64,000 nt of DNA from Halotalea alkalilenta (GCF_001648175.1 NZ_CP015243.1:372001-436000), one strand, 5' to 3'; counted from the stretch's first letter, positions 43,019 to 52,839 are shown. Notes: generated from the sequence alone by a model not told the origin. Numbers and translations are program-made.

Positions 43019-46000
43019 ATTTCGCCACCTGGTCACTGCGCAACCCGATTCCGGCCGTGCTGCTCTTCGCGCTGCTGACGCTGGCGGGCCTGTATGGCTT
43101 CCGGCAGTTGCCGATACAGGCCCTGCCGGACATGGAGCTGCCCTCGGTCACGGTGACGCTGTCCCAGCCCGGCGCCGCACCGGCCCAGCTCGAAACGGAG
43201 GTTGCCCGCAAGGTCGAGGACTCGCTGGCCCTCGTCTCCGGCCTGCGCCATACCCGCACCACGATCACCGATGGCCAGGTGCAGATCCAGGCCGAGTTCG
43301 CCCTGGAGAAATCGCTGTCCGACGCGCTGATTGAGACCAAGGACGCCGTCGACCGCGTGCGCTCGGACCTGCCGACGGACCTGCTGCAGCCCGCCGTCAG
43401 CGCCCAGACGGTCAGCAGCCGCCCGATCCTGACCTACTCGATCAGCTCCCAGGACATGGACGAGGTCGCGCTGTCCTGGTTCGTCGACGACACCCTGAGC
43501 AAGAAGCTGGTCGATGTGCCGGGCGTGGGGCGGGTGCAACGCCTGGGCGGCGTGCAGCGCGAGATCCGCGTGGAGGTCGACCCGGTGCGGATGAACGCAC
43601 TGGGGGTGACCGCGGCGGACGTATCGCGCGCGCTGCGCCGTACCCAGCAGGACTCCTCGGGCGGACGCGGCCAACTGGGCGGCGAAGAGCAGTCGCTGCG
43701 CACGGTGGCCACCGTGCGGCAGGCCGACGAACTGCGGGCCATGCCGGTCATCCTGGCCACGGGAGGCAAGGTGCGGCTGGACCAGGTCGCCAGCGTGCAC
43801 GACACCGCCGCCGAGCGCACCCAGGCGGCCCTGCTGGATGGCAAGCCCGTCATCGGCTTCACCATCCAGCGCACCAAGGGCTTTGACGAGACCCGCATCG
43901 CCGCGGGCGTCACCCAGGCGCTCCAGGAGCTCCAGGCGCAGCACAGGTCCCTGCAGGTCACCCCGATATCGGGCAGCGTGGCCTACACGCTCGAACAGTT
44001 CGACGGCTCAATGGCCATGCTCTACGAGGGCGCGATCCTCGCGGTTCTGGTGGTCTGGCTGTTCCTGCGCGATTGGCGTGCGACGCTGGTGGCCGCCTCG
44101 GCGCTGCCACTGTCGATCCTGCCGGCCTTCGCCGCGATGTGGTGGCTGGGCTATTCGCTCAATACCCTGACACTGCTCGCGCTGGCGGTGATCGTCGGCA
44201 TTCTGGTCGACGACGCGATCGTCGAGATCGAGAACATCGAACGCCACCGGCGCCTGGGCAAGTCGACCATGCAGGCCACGGCCGATGCGGTCAACGAGAT
44301 CGCACTGGCGGTGATCGCCACCACGGCCACCCTGGTGGTGGTGTTCGTGCCGACCACCCTCATGGGCGGCGTGGCAGGGCTGTTCTTCAAGCAGTTCGGC
44401 TGGACCGCGGTCATCGCCGTGCTCGCCTCGCTGATGGTGGCGCGGCTGATCACGCCCGTCATGGCGGCCAAGCTGCTCAAGCCCGGAACGCACACCGCCA
44501 GCGAGCGGGATGGTCCGCTGATGCGGCGCTACCTGCGGCTGGCGAGCTGGTGCCTGCACCACCGCGGCAAGACCATGGCCGCGGCCGCCGCCTTTTTCAT
44601 CGGCTCGATGGCATTGCTGCCGTTGCTGCCCACCGGGCTGGTGCCACCCTCCGACCGGGGCTTCTCCACCGTCACGCTGGAGTTGGCGCCGGGCAGCACG
44701 CTCAACGACAGCGTGGCCATCGCGGAGCGCGTGCGCGAGGCGCTGCGCGAAGTGCCGGGAATTCAAAACATCTTCACCACGGTCGGCGCGGCCGAAAGCG
44801 GCGGCGACGCGCAGGTCGCCGAGGTGCGCAAGGGCGAGATCACCCTGGTGCTGTCCGAGCGCAAGCAGCGCGCCGGCCAGTCCGAGATCGAGCAGGCCGT
44901 GCGCGGGGCGCTGGAGAACGTCCCCGGCGCGCGTTTTACCGTCGGTGGCGGTTCGGGCGAACAACTGCAGATGATCCTCACCAGCGACAACCCCGCTGCG
45001 CTCAGGACCACGGTGGATGCCTTCACCCGGGAGTTGCGTGCCGCCGGCCTGTCCGGCGTGCGCAGCACCGCCAGCCTGGAGCGCCCCGAGATCGTCGTGC
45101 GTCCCGACCTCAATCGGGCGGCGGAGCACGGCGTGAGCAGCGCCGCCATCGGCGAGCTGATGCGCACGGCCACCAGCGGCGATTTCGACGCCCAGCTCGC
45201 CAAGCTGAACCTGGACAACCGCCAGATCGGCATCCGGGTGCGTGTCCCCGACGCCGTGCGCCAGGACATGGCGGCGCTCGCCAGCCTGCGCGTGGCCTCG
45301 CGCGACGGCCTGGTGCCCTTGTCCAGCGTGGCCACCTTCGCCGTGGAGAGCGGGCCGGCGCAGATCGACCGCTACGATCGCCAACGCTACGTCAGCGTAA
45401 CCGCCGACCTGGGCAGCCGCTCCCTGGGTGAGGCATTGGCCATCGCCCATGGCTTGCCCTCCGTGCAGAACCTGGCGCCAGGCGTCTCGCTGATCCAGAC
45501 GGGCGATGCCGAGGTCGCGGCCGAGCTGTCATCCGGCCTGACGCTCGCCATCGTCACCGGCATCCTCTGCATGTTCTGTGTGCTGGTCCTGCTGTTCAAG
45601 GACTTCTTCCAGCCCATCACCATCCTCTCGGCGATCCCGCTGTCGCTGGGCGGCGCCTTTATCGCGCTGCTGCTGATGGGCAGCCAGCTGGATGTGCCGT
45701 CGATGATCGGCCTGGTGATGCTGATGGGCATCGTCACCAAGAACTCGATCCTGCTGGTCGAGTACGCGGTGCTGGCGCGCCAGGAGCGCGGCCTGTCGGT
45801 CATCGATGCGCTGCTCGATGCCTGCCACAAGCGCGCCCGCCCGATCGTGATGACCACCGTCGCCATGATCGCCGGCATGTTGCCGATCGCCCTGGGGCTG
45901 GGCGCGGACGCCAGCTTCCGCCAGCCCATGGCGATCGCGGTGATCGGCGGCCTGCTCACGTCGACCCTGCTGAGCCTGGTGATCGTGCCGGCGGTGTTCA

Positions 46001-46122
46001 GCTACGTCCACGACTTCGAGGCCTGGCTCGCGCGGCGCTTCAAGACACCCCGCGCTGCGGACGATCCGGCAGACGGACCCGCGCCTCCCGACGCCTCCGT
46101 TCCCCGAGGAGGGCATCGATGA
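43015..46122 (+). CDS. RND efflux inner-membrane transporter (AcrB/HAE1-like)
   Basis: A 1035-residue proton-driven pump with twelve membrane helices and two large periplasmic loops. The TM4 segment contains VGILVDDAIVEIENIERH, with the proton-relay aspartate pair, and the second repeat contains GIVTKNSILLVEYA. The N-terminus IPAVLLFALLTLAGLYGFRQLPIQALPDMELP (quoted here only for the LPIQALPD core) is typical of the multidrug/acriflavin branch rather than of metal pumps. Expression is probably under the upstream two-component system. Confidence 0.93.
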   Translation: MNFATWSLRNPIPAVLLFALLTLAGLYGFRQLPIQALPDMELPSVTVTLSQPGAAPAQLETEVARKVEDSLALVSGLRHTRTTITDGQVQIQAEFALEKSLSDALIETKDAVDRVRSDLPTDLLQPAVSAQTVSSRPILTYSISSQDMDEVALSWFVDDTLSKKLVDVPGVGRVQRLGGVQREIRVEVDPVRMNALGVTAADVSRALRRTQQDSSGGRGQLGGEEQSLRTVATVRQADELRAMPVILATGGKVRLDQVASVHDTAAERTQAALLDGKPVIGFTIQRTKGFDETRIAAGVTQALQELQAQHRSLQVTPISGSVAYTLEQFDGSMAMLYEGAILAVLVVWLFLRDWRATLVAASALPLSILPAFAAMWWLGYSLNTLTLLALAVIVGILVDDAIVEIENIERHRRLGKSTMQATADAVNEIALAVIATTATLVVVFVPTTLMGGVAGLFFKQFGWTAVIAVLASLMVARLITPVMAAKLLKPGTHTASERDGPLMRRYLRLASWCLHHRGKTMAAAAAFFIGSMALLPLLPTGLVPPSDRGFSTVTLELAPGSTLNDSVAIAERVREALREVPGIQNIFTTVGAAESGGDAQVAEVRKGEITLVLSERKQRAGQSEIEQAVRGALENVPGARFTVGGGSGEQLQMILTSDNPAALRTTVDAFTRELRAAGLSGVRSTASLERPEIVVRPDLNRAAEHGVSSAAIGELMRTATSGDFDAQLAKLNLDNRQIGIRVRVPDAVRQDMAALASLRVASRDGLVPLSSVATFAVESGPAQIDRYDRQRYVSVTADLGSRSLGEALAIAHGLPSVQNLAPGVSLIQTGDAEVAAELSSGLTLAIVTGILCMFCVLVLLFKDFFQPITILSAIPLSLGGAFIALLLMGSQLDVPSMIGLVMLMGIVTKNSILLVEYAVLARQERGLSVIDALLDACHKRARPIVMTTVAMIAGMLPIALGLGADASFRQPMAIAVIGGLLTSTLLSLVIVPAVFSYVHDFEAWLARRFKTPRAADDPADGPAPPDASVPRGGHR

Positions 46123-46234
46123 ATTCGCCCCGTGCGCGCATGACCGTGAACCGGGGGCCGCCCGTTCCATGCCTGCGGCCAGGCCGCGAAGAGCAACGAG
46201 ATTTTCCCCAATGCACCACAGAAAGGATCCACCC

Positions 46235-47029
46235 ATGTCTCGACAAGCATTCTCCCGTCGCCCGCTGGCACCGTCCAGGCCGAGCCTCATCGCTGCCGTG
46301 GCGCTCTGCACCGCATGGGCCCCGGCCGCCCTCGCGCAGGAAAGCCAGACCAAGGACGGCAGCCAGTGGACCCTGGGCATCGGCGCCGTCGTACTCGACA
46401 AGCCCTACCGCGACTTCGACCGCGAAGTGCTCCCCCTTCCATTGCTCTCCTACGAAAGCGAGTGGATCAGCGCCTCCGTCCCCACGTTCGACGTCAAGCT
46501 GCACTCCACCGACTCCCTTTCGTTCCGCCTGCGCGCCCGCTGGTCCGGCGATGGCTACGAAGCCAAGGATGCTCCGGTCCTCAGCGGCATGGACGAGCGC
46601 GAGTCCAGCCTGTGGGCCGGCGGCGCGGTGACCTGGAAAACCGATTTCGCGAACCTCAGCGGTGAAGTGCTGGCCGATACCATGGGCAACAGCAAGGGCA
46701 CGCGCGCCAAGCTGCAGATCGACCGTCGATTCGCTACCGGCAAGTTCGGCTTCACCCCACGCCTGGCCGCGGAGTGGGTCGACGACGAGTACGTCGACTA
46801 CTACTACGGCGTTCGGCGCTCCGAAGCCCGGGCCGGCCGGGCCTTCTATGAGGGCAAGGCCACTACGAACATGCAGTTCGGCCTGCGCATGGACTACTCG
46901 CCGTCGCGCCACCACTCGCTGTTCGTCGACCTCGGCGCCACCCGATTCGGCGGCTCCGTCAAGGACAGCCCGCTAGTGGACAAGAGTACCGGCACTTCGC
47001 TGGCGCTCGGCTACGTCTATCGCTTCTGA
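46235..47029 (+). CDS. MipA/OmpV family outer-membrane protein
   Basis: A 264-residue outer-membrane beta-barrel with a signal peptide ending ALAQ. The family segments WTLGIGAVVLDKPYRDFD and LPLLSYESEW occur early, YYYGVRRSEA in the C-terminal half, and the chain ends in a terminal Phe (YVYRF). MipA proteins scaffold peptidoglycan enzymes or modulate permeability and are often controlled by envelope-sensing two-component systems. The start 46235 has AAAGGA seven bases upstream. It lies 112 nt after the pump gene, on the same strand. Confidence 0.9.
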   Translation: MSRQAFSRRPLAPSRPSLIAAVALCTAWAPAALAQESQTKDGSQWTLGIGAVVLDKPYRDFDREVLPLPLLSYESEWISASVPTFDVKLHSTDSLSFRLRARWSGDGYEAKDAPVLSGMDERESSLWAGGAVTWKTDFANLSGEVLADTMGNSKGTRAKLQIDRRFATGKFGFTPRLAAEWVDDEYVDYYYGVRRSEARAGRAFYEGKATTNMQFGLRMDYSPSRHHSLFVDLGATRFGGSVKDSPLVDKSTGTSLALGYVYRF

Positions 47030-47088
47030 CACGCTCATCGGCCCCATCGCCATAGGTACTTGCTACCTATGGCGCCGGAGATCTCGGA

Positions 47089-47865
47089 ATGAAAGCCATC
47101 CAAACCCTTGTGCTGGCCGCGATCGTGCTAGGTACCAGTGCCTGCACCAGCAGTGCCGTGAAGCAGCCGGCGCCGACCAGCGCCAATCCGCCCAAGACGG
47201 TCATACAAACGGAGCAGGACGCCAATGCCCTGAATGCCACGCCGGCGGTGCAAGATCCCTGGGAAGGGTTCAACCGCAAGATGCACAGCTTCAACAATGT
47301 GCTCGACCGCTTCGTACTACGGCCGGTGGCCGTCGGCTACGACACGATCACGCCAGACCCGGTACAATCAGGTGTGTCGCGCTTCTTCGGCAACCTGCGC
47401 CTGCCTGCCACCGCCGTCAACCAGGCGTTGCAGGGTCGGCCCGGCCAGGCTGGAGCGTCGCTTGGGCGATTCGTCGTCAACTCCACGGCCGGCATCGCGG
47501 GGGTGTTCGATCCGGCCGAACACATTGGCATGCCCAAGCGCGATGACGAGGACTTCGGCCAGACGCTGGCGACCTGGGGCTGGCGGGACTCGCGCTACCT
47601 GGTGATGCCGCTGCTTGGTCCTCGCACCGTACGCGACACCGTTTCCATTGCCGTCGACTCACCGATGTCGCCCATCAGCCAAATCGACAAATCCGGCGTC
47701 GCCGACAAACTGACGATCATGCAAATGGTCGATGGCCGCGCCCAGATGCTGCCGATGGATCAAGTCCGCAAGGACGCGCTCGACGACTACGTCTTCGTGC
47801 GCGATACCTGGGCGCAGCGACGCAAAGGCCAGATCGAACAGGACCTGCGTAGCAATCGTGACTGA
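47089..47865 (+). CDS. mlaA: MlaA/VacJ family lipoprotein
   Basis: A 258-residue outer-membrane lipoprotein with lipobox LGTSAC (Cys19). The family core starts at DPWEGFNRKMHSFNNVLDRF and continues with SRFFGNLRLPATAVN, FVVNSTAGIAGVFD and DFGQTLATWG. MlaA extracts mislocalised phospholipid from the outer leaflet. Here it is separated from any mlaBCDEF genes and placed behind an efflux/MipA cluster, suggesting a stress-induced paralogue for outer-membrane repair. Confidence 0.92.
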   Translation: MKAIQTLVLAAIVLGTSACTSSAVKQPAPTSANPPKTVIQTEQDANALNATPAVQDPWEGFNRKMHSFNNVLDRFVLRPVAVGYDTITPDPVQSGVSRFFGNLRLPATAVNQALQGRPGQAGASLGRFVVNSTAGIAGVFDPAEHIGMPKRDDEDFGQTLATWGWRDSRYLVMPLLGPRTVRDTVSIAVDSPMSPISQIDKSGVADKLTIMQMVDGRAQMLPMDQVRKDALDDYVFVRDTWAQRRKGQIEQDLRSNRD

Positions 47866-48055
47866 TCCACTCGCAGAGCCACTTGCATTGCCGGCTTGGG
47901 GTATCGGATGAAGCTGCGTCGAACCCAGGCGGCAGCCTCTTCGACGCAAGACATGATGGAGCGGGTCTTTCAGCAGGTCTTTCAGCGGGATCAGAGCGGG
48001 CTTGCAGCGCTCGCCTGCGTACGTGCGGTACTGGAGTCATCATGAAACAAATAAA

Positions 48056-48078
48056 GATCGGCGCCTGAGGCGCCGATC
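48056..48078 (-). terminator. Terminator of the YfaZ-like gene
   Basis: GATCGGCGCC-TGA-GGCGCCGATC is a perfect 10-bp stem with a 3-nt loop. Read on the minus strand it is followed by TTTATTTGTTT. It lies 22 nt after the stop at 48100. Confidence 0.88.
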
Positions 48079-48099
48079 GATGTGGCAAGGTAATCTCGG

Positions 48100-48654
48100 T
48101 CAGAAACCGACGCTGACGCCGAGAACCGGTCCGCTGTCGAGGGTCTGGTTGCCGCGGCCTTCGAAGTCCGTGCGGAAGTAACGGTAACCGCCGTAGACGT
48201 AAGTCTGAGAGAGCAAGTTGACCCGCGCCTGGGCGCCGTACTCGTAGCTCTTGTCGACGTCGCCGTGGCTGAGCCCCGAGGGCGTATAGAAGCCGTAGCC
48301 ACCGACCGAGGTGAGCGGGATCGGGGTGTCGACGAAGGCCGAGCCGCCGATACCGAGGCCGCCGCCGTTGCCGTAGTGGGTATCCTGGTACTGATAGCGT
48401 CCGCCGACCGCGAGATCCACACCAGGCAGATAGGGCGAGAACATCAGCGAACCGGAGTAGGCCTTGGCATTGCTGCCGCTATCGTCGGTGCTGAGGTAGC
48501 CGACCCCGGCACGCAGGCCGGGTGCGATGGACTGGCTGGCCTCGAGGCCGAAGGAATCCCTGCCGCCATTGGCAGAGACGCTGAAGGCGAGCGCCTGATG
48601 GCTGGCGAGCAAAAGCCCGCCGGAGGCGAAGACGATGCCGAGTTGCTTGATCAT
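48100..48654 (-). CDS. YfaZ family outer-membrane protein
   Basis: A 184-residue beta-barrel-like protein with a signal peptide ending ALAF. Alternating short strands follow (GLRAGVGYLS, VDLAVGGRYQYQ, YVYGGYRYFRTDF) and a terminal Phe (GVSVGF), as in YfaZ-type porin-like proteins. Function is unknown. The start at 48654 has TGGAG eight bases upstream; a start at 48669 adds five residues before the leader. Confidence 0.82.
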   Translation of the reverse strand: MIKQLGIVFASGGLLLASHQALAFSVSANGGRDSFGLEASQSIAPGLRAGVGYLSTDDSGSNAKAYSGSLMFSPYLPGVDLAVGGRYQYQDTHYGNGGGLGIGGSAFVDTPIPLTSVGGYGFYTPSGLSHGDVDKSYEYGAQARVNLLSQTYVYGGYRYFRTDFEGRGNQTLDSGPVLGVSVGF

Positions 48655-48796
48655 GAACGTACTCCACATGGCAATTGCGCGACGAGCAGATGTCTGTCGT
48701 CACGAATGGTGGCATAATGAGCGCGCTTATCAAACAGTGTTTCTTAAAAAAACATTAAAGTCGTGACCTGCATGCAGGGGCGCAGCGGCGGGGCTC

Positions 48797-49465
48797 TCAG
48801 TCTACCCGGACGCCATAGCGCTCGCGGTAAGCGCGGATGACTCCAGCATATCGTTCGAGACCGCTTTCCGAGGTTTTGGTCTCGAGATATTCGAGGATGC
48901 CGTCGAGCGTCACGATCGGAATCACCGGAATGCCGAATTCGGCTTCGACCTCCTGGATCGCACTGCGTCCATGTTCGTCGTCGCTGCCGCGTTCCTGGCG
49001 GTCCAGGGCGACGACCACCCCAGCGGGCGTCGCGCCCTGGGTCTCGATCAGCGACATGGATTCGCGAATCGCGGTTCCAGCAGTGATCACGTCGTCTATG
49101 ATCAACACACGCCCTTCGAGTTCGGCACCAACGATGCTGCCGCCCTCGCCGTGGTCCTTCGCCTCTTTACGATTGAACGCGTAGGCCACATCACGGTCGA
49201 AGCGATCGGCAAGCGCCACGCAGGTGGTAGCGGCTAGGGGTATGCCTTTGTAGGCGGGTCCGAAAAGGACATCGAAGTGCAGCCCCGAACGCTCGATTGC
49301 CTCAGCGTAGCAGCGACCCAGCGTCGCCAGGGCTCGCCCACCGCGAAAGCGGCCGGCATTGAAGAAGTACGGGCTCACTCGTCCCGATTTCAGCGTGAAC
49401 TCGCCAAAGGAAAGGACATTTTCGGCGATGGCGAACTCGATGAATTCGCGCTGGTAATCGTGCAT
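48797..49465 (-). CDS. pyrE: Orotate phosphoribosyltransferase
   Basis: A 222-residue enzyme forming orotidine 5'-phosphate from orotate and PRPP in pyrimidine synthesis. It has [17 protein letters not shown], the flexible loop [11 protein letters not shown] and the PRPP-binding motif [13 protein letters not shown] at about 120-132. Divergent from crc with 101 nt between them, the same arrangement as in Pseudomonas. Confidence 0.96.
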   Translation of the reverse strand: MHDYQREFIEFAIAENVLSFGEFTLKSGRVSPYFFNAGRFRGGRALATLGRCYAEAIERSGLHFDVLFGPAYKGIPLAATTCVALADRFDRDVAYAFNRKEAKDHGEGGSIVGAELEGRVLIIDDVITAGTAIRESMSLIETQGATPAGVVVALDRQERGSDDEHGRSAIQEVEAEFGIPVIPIVTLDGILEYLETKTSESGLERYAGVIRAYRERYGVRVD

Positions 49466-49508
49466 CTACGTGCCCCGCTAGGCGACCGAATCATTCTCTC
49501 GGCGCTTT

Positions 49509-49539
49509 TTGACCAAAAAGTACAAACCTCGGGTATCAT
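49509..49539 (+). promoter_or_regulatory. Candidate sigma-70 promoter of crc
   Basis: TTGACC (49509-49514) and TATCAT (49534-49539) are separated by 19 bases, slightly long, and lie 27 bases before the crc start. AAGGGA at 49555-49560 is the ribosome site. Confidence 0.45.
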
Positions 49540-49566
49540 ACACGCGCGGAAATTAAGGGACCACGT

Positions 49567-50328
49567 ATGAAGATTGCCAGCATCAACGTCAACGGTATTA
49601 AGAGCGCCGTGGATCGAGGCTTTCTCGACTGGCTGAGCGAGCAGGACGCCGATGTCGTCTGCGTGCAGAACCTCCAGGTCAAGAGCTTCGAACTCAGCGA
49701 AGAGATTCTCTATCCCGAAGGGTACGAGGGCTATTTCCTCGATGCCGAGCAGGACGGTTTCTCAGGCGTCGGGCTCTATTGCCGGCAAATTCCCAAGGCG
49801 ATCATGTATGGTCTCGGCTTCGAGCAGTGCGACCACGAAGGCCGCTTCCTGCAGGCTGACTATGACAAGTTCAGCGTCGCCTCTTTCCTGATGCCCGAGG
49901 AGCCGGAAGCCAAGCTCAAGTTCATCGCTCAGTATAGCGACTACCTCAACAAACTGCGCCGCAAGCGCCGCGAGTACATCATTTGCGGCACGTGGCACAT
50001 CGCGCACAAGACCATCGACGTGCGCCATTGGGCCGAGCACCAGACCACGCCGGGCTTTCGCGCCGAGGAGCGTGCGTTCATGGACCAGGTGTTCGGTCCG
50101 ATGGGCTTCATCGACACCTTCCGCGAGATCGACCGTGATTCGGATCAGTACACCTACTGGCCGAAGCTCGACCAGGAAGTGCCGCGCAATCGCCAGGACG
50201 GCTGGCGGCTCGACTACCAGATCGTGGGCCCGAACCTGCAGCGCTCGGTGAAGGACGCCTGGATCGACACCGAGGCCACGTTCTCCGAGTACGCGCCGCT
50301 GTTCGTCGAGTACGACCTCGAACCCTAG
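49567..50328 (+). CDS. crc: Crc-like catabolite repression control protein (ExoIII fold, catalytic residues lost)
   Basis: A 253-residue protein with the endonuclease/exonuclease/phosphatase fold. In Pseudomonas, Crc works with Hfq to block translation of catabolic mRNAs. The motif holding the metal-binding Glu in ExoIII (QExK) reads QNLQ at 34-37. The GDxN motif reads GTWH at 141-144, and the terminal SDH is replaced by SEY, so nuclease activity is not expected. Shared Crc segments are SINVNGIKSAVDRGFLDWL, RRKRREYI and WRLDYQI. Location beside pyrE is exactly that of Pseudomonas crc. Confidence 0.85.
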   Translation: MKIASINVNGIKSAVDRGFLDWLSEQDADVVCVQNLQVKSFELSEEILYPEGYEGYFLDAEQDGFSGVGLYCRQIPKAIMYGLGFEQCDHEGRFLQADYDKFSVASFLMPEEPEAKLKFIAQYSDYLNKLRRKRREYIICGTWHIAHKTIDVRHWAEHQTTPGFRAEERAFMDQVFGPMGFIDTFREIDRDSDQYTYWPKLDQEVPRNRQDGWRLDYQIVGPNLQRSVKDAWIDTEATFSEYAPLFVEYDLEP

Positions 50329-50395
50329 GGCGTATCGACGCTCATTCGCGCAATGCGTTGCTGGCTTCTCCGCTCGACGGTACCCGGTCCCCGAT

Positions 50396-50421
50396 GCCCC
50401 GCCTCCCACTGGAGGCGGGGC
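50396..50421. terminator. Hairpin between crc and hemG
   Basis: GCCCCGCCTCC (50396-50406) and GGAGGCGGGGC (50411-50421) form an 11-bp stem with a CACT loop between the convergent genes. No long U-run follows, so it may serve both directions weakly. Confidence 0.6.
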
Positions 50422-50430
50422 ATTCGCGTT

Positions 50431-50994
50431 TCAGCGCTCGAGCCGCTCATGAATGCGGCTGGCGAAGCGTGCGGCGAAGCCCTCGACCTGGGCCCAGTCG
50501 GTGTATTCGAACTCCTTGCTGGCGTCGGTCTCCCCACCGGTCATCCGCATGATCAGCTGGATCATCAGCCGGTCGACCAACCGATAGCGCGGATAGCGCA
50601 GCGCGCCCGCCACCACCTCGCAGAGCTCGGGCCGCCAAGGACTCGCGGCGAGGAACTTGCGGGTGTAGGCGTTGGTCTCGGGCGTGCGTTTTTGTGCCTT
50701 TCGCGCGGTCAGGTTGACCGCGACGAAGGCGCTGGGGCGCGCGTTGAGCGCCTCCCGGTGGCGCTCGGCGTAGCGCGCCAGGCGGGGGTCGAATTTACCG
50801 TAGCGGATCGAAGCACCGATCAGCACCGCACAATAATCATCGGGCGCCGGTACCTCCTCGGCGTGCAGGTCACGCAGCTCGCACTCGAGCCCCGCTTCGA
50901 CCAGCTGGTCGCGGATGGTCGAGACGATCAGCCGGGTCTGGCCATCACGCGAGCTGTAAAGCGCCAGCGTGCGGGTCGCATCGGTCGGGTTCAT
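50431..50994 (-). CDS. hemG: Menaquinone/ubiquinone-dependent protoporphyrinogen IX dehydrogenase HemG
   Basis: A 187-residue flavodoxin-fold enzyme of haem biosynthesis oxidising protoporphyrinogen IX with quinone as acceptor. LALYSSRDGQTRLI is the FMN phosphate loop, VLIGASIRYGKF the second flavin segment, and MTGGETDASKEFEYTDW the HemG-specific long insertion/C-terminal motif. The start 50994 gives the normal length; the upstream frame to 51045 lacks a ribosome site. Confidence 0.88.
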   Translation of the reverse strand: MNPTDATRTLALYSSRDGQTRLIVSTIRDQLVEAGLECELRDLHAEEVPAPDDYCAVLIGASIRYGKFDPRLARYAERHREALNARPSAFVAVNLTARKAQKRTPETNAYTRKFLAASPWRPELCEVVAGALRYPRYRLVDRLMIQLIMRMTGGETDASKEFEYTDWAQVEGFAARFASRIHERLER

Positions 50995-51059
50995 ACGGAC
51001 GATTCCATCTCGAAACGGCGCCGCGAACATCAAAGCGCCGATCATGGGTTAGACAGCGC

Positions 51060-51779
51060 TCAGATCAGCCCCAGCGCCTCGCGCTGGTGAGCGAACAGCT
51101 GCTGTCCGGCACGCTCGGCGAGATCGAGCATCGCATCGAGCTCGACGCGCGAGAAGGCGGCCTTCTCGGCGGTGCCCTGTACCTCGATCAGGCCGCCCTC
51201 GCCGGTCATCACCACGTTGAGGTCGGTGTCGGCGCTGGAGTCTTCGATGTAGTCGAGATCGACCACCGGCGTACCCCGGTAGACGCCCACCGAGATCGAG
51301 GCGACCAGCTGGCGGAAGGGATCGGTCTTGATCTTCTTCTTGCGCTGGAGGTAATGAATGGCGTCGATCAGCGCCACACAGCCGCCGGTGATCGCCGCGG
51401 TGCGGGTGCCGCCGTCGGCCTGGATCACGTCGCAGTCGACAGTGATGGTGTATTCACCGAGCTTCTTCAGATCGACCGCGGCACGCAACGAGCGTCCGAT
51501 CAGCCGCTGGATCTCGAGCGTACGCCCGCCCTGTTTGCCTCGCGCGGCTTCACGCGCGCCGCGAGTATGGGTGGCGCGCGGCAGCATGCCGTACTCGGCA
51601 GTGACCCAGCCCTGGCCCTTGCCGCGTAGCCAGCGCGGCACGCCCTCCTCGATGCTCGCATTGCAGAGCACCTTGGTGTCACCGAACTCGATCAGCACCG
51701 AGCCTTCGGCATGCTTGGTGTATTCACGGGTCAGGCGGATCTCGCGGGGGGCGTCGGCTTGTCTTCCACTCGGGCGCAT
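51060..51779 (-). CDS. rph: Ribonuclease PH
   Basis: A 239-residue phosphorolytic 3'-5' exoribonuclease trimming tRNA precursors. It starts [14 protein letters not shown] and contains [39 protein letters not shown] and the phosphate-site [12 protein letters not shown] (each quoted in part). Full length without lesions. Divergent from yicC, as in Pseudomonas. Confidence 0.96.
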   Translation of the reverse strand: MRPSGRQADAPREIRLTREYTKHAEGSVLIEFGDTKVLCNASIEEGVPRWLRGKGQGWVTAEYGMLPRATHTRGAREAARGKQGGRTLEIQRLIGRSLRAAVDLKKLGEYTITVDCDVIQADGGTRTAAITGGCVALIDAIHYLQRKKKIKTDPFRQLVASISVGVYRGTPVVDLDYIEDSSADTDLNVVMTGEGGLIEVQGTAEKAAFSRVELDAMLDLAERAGQQLFAHQREALGLI

Positions 51780-51917
51780 ATCGACTCTTCATTGGGTGAC
51801 GGAGCGGTCGCGTCAGCGACCGTTGGCCGACCATTCTAACCCGCCACCGCGTCGCACGCCGATCGTATAGACTCGGCAATCCCAGCCAAGACCCAAAGAT
51901 CCAAGGAGATCGAACGG

Positions 51918-52778
51918 ATGCGCAGCATGACCGGCTTTTCGCGCGAGCAGACCAACGCCGACTGGGGCAGCCTTGCAATCGAGCTGCGCTCGGTGAACCA
52001 GCGCTATCTCGATTTGCACTTCCATCTCGCCGAACCGCTGCGCCAACTCGAGCCTGCGTTTCGCGAACGGCTGCGCGACAGGCTGCAGCGCGGCAAGGTG
52101 GAAATCACCCTGCGCTATCGCCCCGACACAGGCGAGCAGCCGCTCGTCCTCGACGACGAGCGGCTGGAGCGCATCGCCGCGGCACTCGCCGAGATCCGTG
52201 CACGGCTGCCCGAGGCCGCCGCGCCCACCGCGCTCGATCTGCTCGGCTGGCCCGGCGTCACCCGCGATGCAGCACCCAGCCTGGCTCCGGTCGAGCAGGC
52301 GGCGCTCGCGCTGTTCGAGCGTGCCCTCAGCGCCCTCGAGGAGGCCCGCTCGCGCGAAGGCACGCGGCTCGGCGCATCGATCGAGGCGCGTCTGGTCGGC
52401 ATCGAGGCCCAGGTGCGGGAGGTACGCACGCTGATGCCCGTGATCCTCGCTCGCCAGCGCGAACTGCTCGAGCGCCGCGCCCAGGAGCTCGAGATCGAGC
52501 TCGATGAGCAGCGCCTCGGCGCCGAACTGGCAGCCCTGGTGCAAAAAGCGGATGTCGAGGAAGAACTCGACCGGCTCGACAGCCACGTGGCAGAAGTGCG
52601 CCATCAGCTCACCGCCGATGGCCCGATCGGCCGCCGCCTCGACTTCCTGATGCAGGAGCTCAACCGCGAAGCCAACACGCTATCGTCGAAGTCGGTGGTC
52701 AAGGAAACCACGCTCTGTGCGGTGGAGCTCAAGGTGCTGATCGAGCAGATGCGCGAGCAGGTGCAGAACCTGGAGTGA
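51918..52778 (+). CDS. yicC: YicC family endoribonuclease
   Basis: A 286-residue RNase of the YicC/YloC family, shown in E. coli to cleave certain small RNAs. The N-terminal MRSMTGFSREQ, SVNQRYLDLHF and RGKVEITLRY and the C-terminal GRRLDFLMQELNREANTLSSK are diagnostic. The start is preceded by AAGGAGATCG. It lies upstream of the gmk block in the conserved order, although separated here by inserted genes. Confidence 0.94.
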   Translation: MRSMTGFSREQTNADWGSLAIELRSVNQRYLDLHFHLAEPLRQLEPAFRERLRDRLQRGKVEITLRYRPDTGEQPLVLDDERLERIAAALAEIRARLPEAAAPTALDLLGWPGVTRDAAPSLAPVEQAALALFERALSALEEARSREGTRLGASIEARLVGIEAQVREVRTLMPVILARQRELLERRAQELEIELDEQRLGAELAALVQKADVEEELDRLDSHVAEVRHQLTADGPIGRRLDFLMQELNREANTLSSKSVVKETTLCAVELKVLIEQMREQVQNLE

Positions 52779-52839
52779 GCGACGCTCGACATACGCCTCC
52801 AATCGAGCACCGATGCCGCCGGCGCGAGATCCCGGGCAC

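Noticed and set aside
44008-45450. 480-codon minus-strand frame opposite the RND pump
   Set aside because: Antisense shadow of a complete pump gene.
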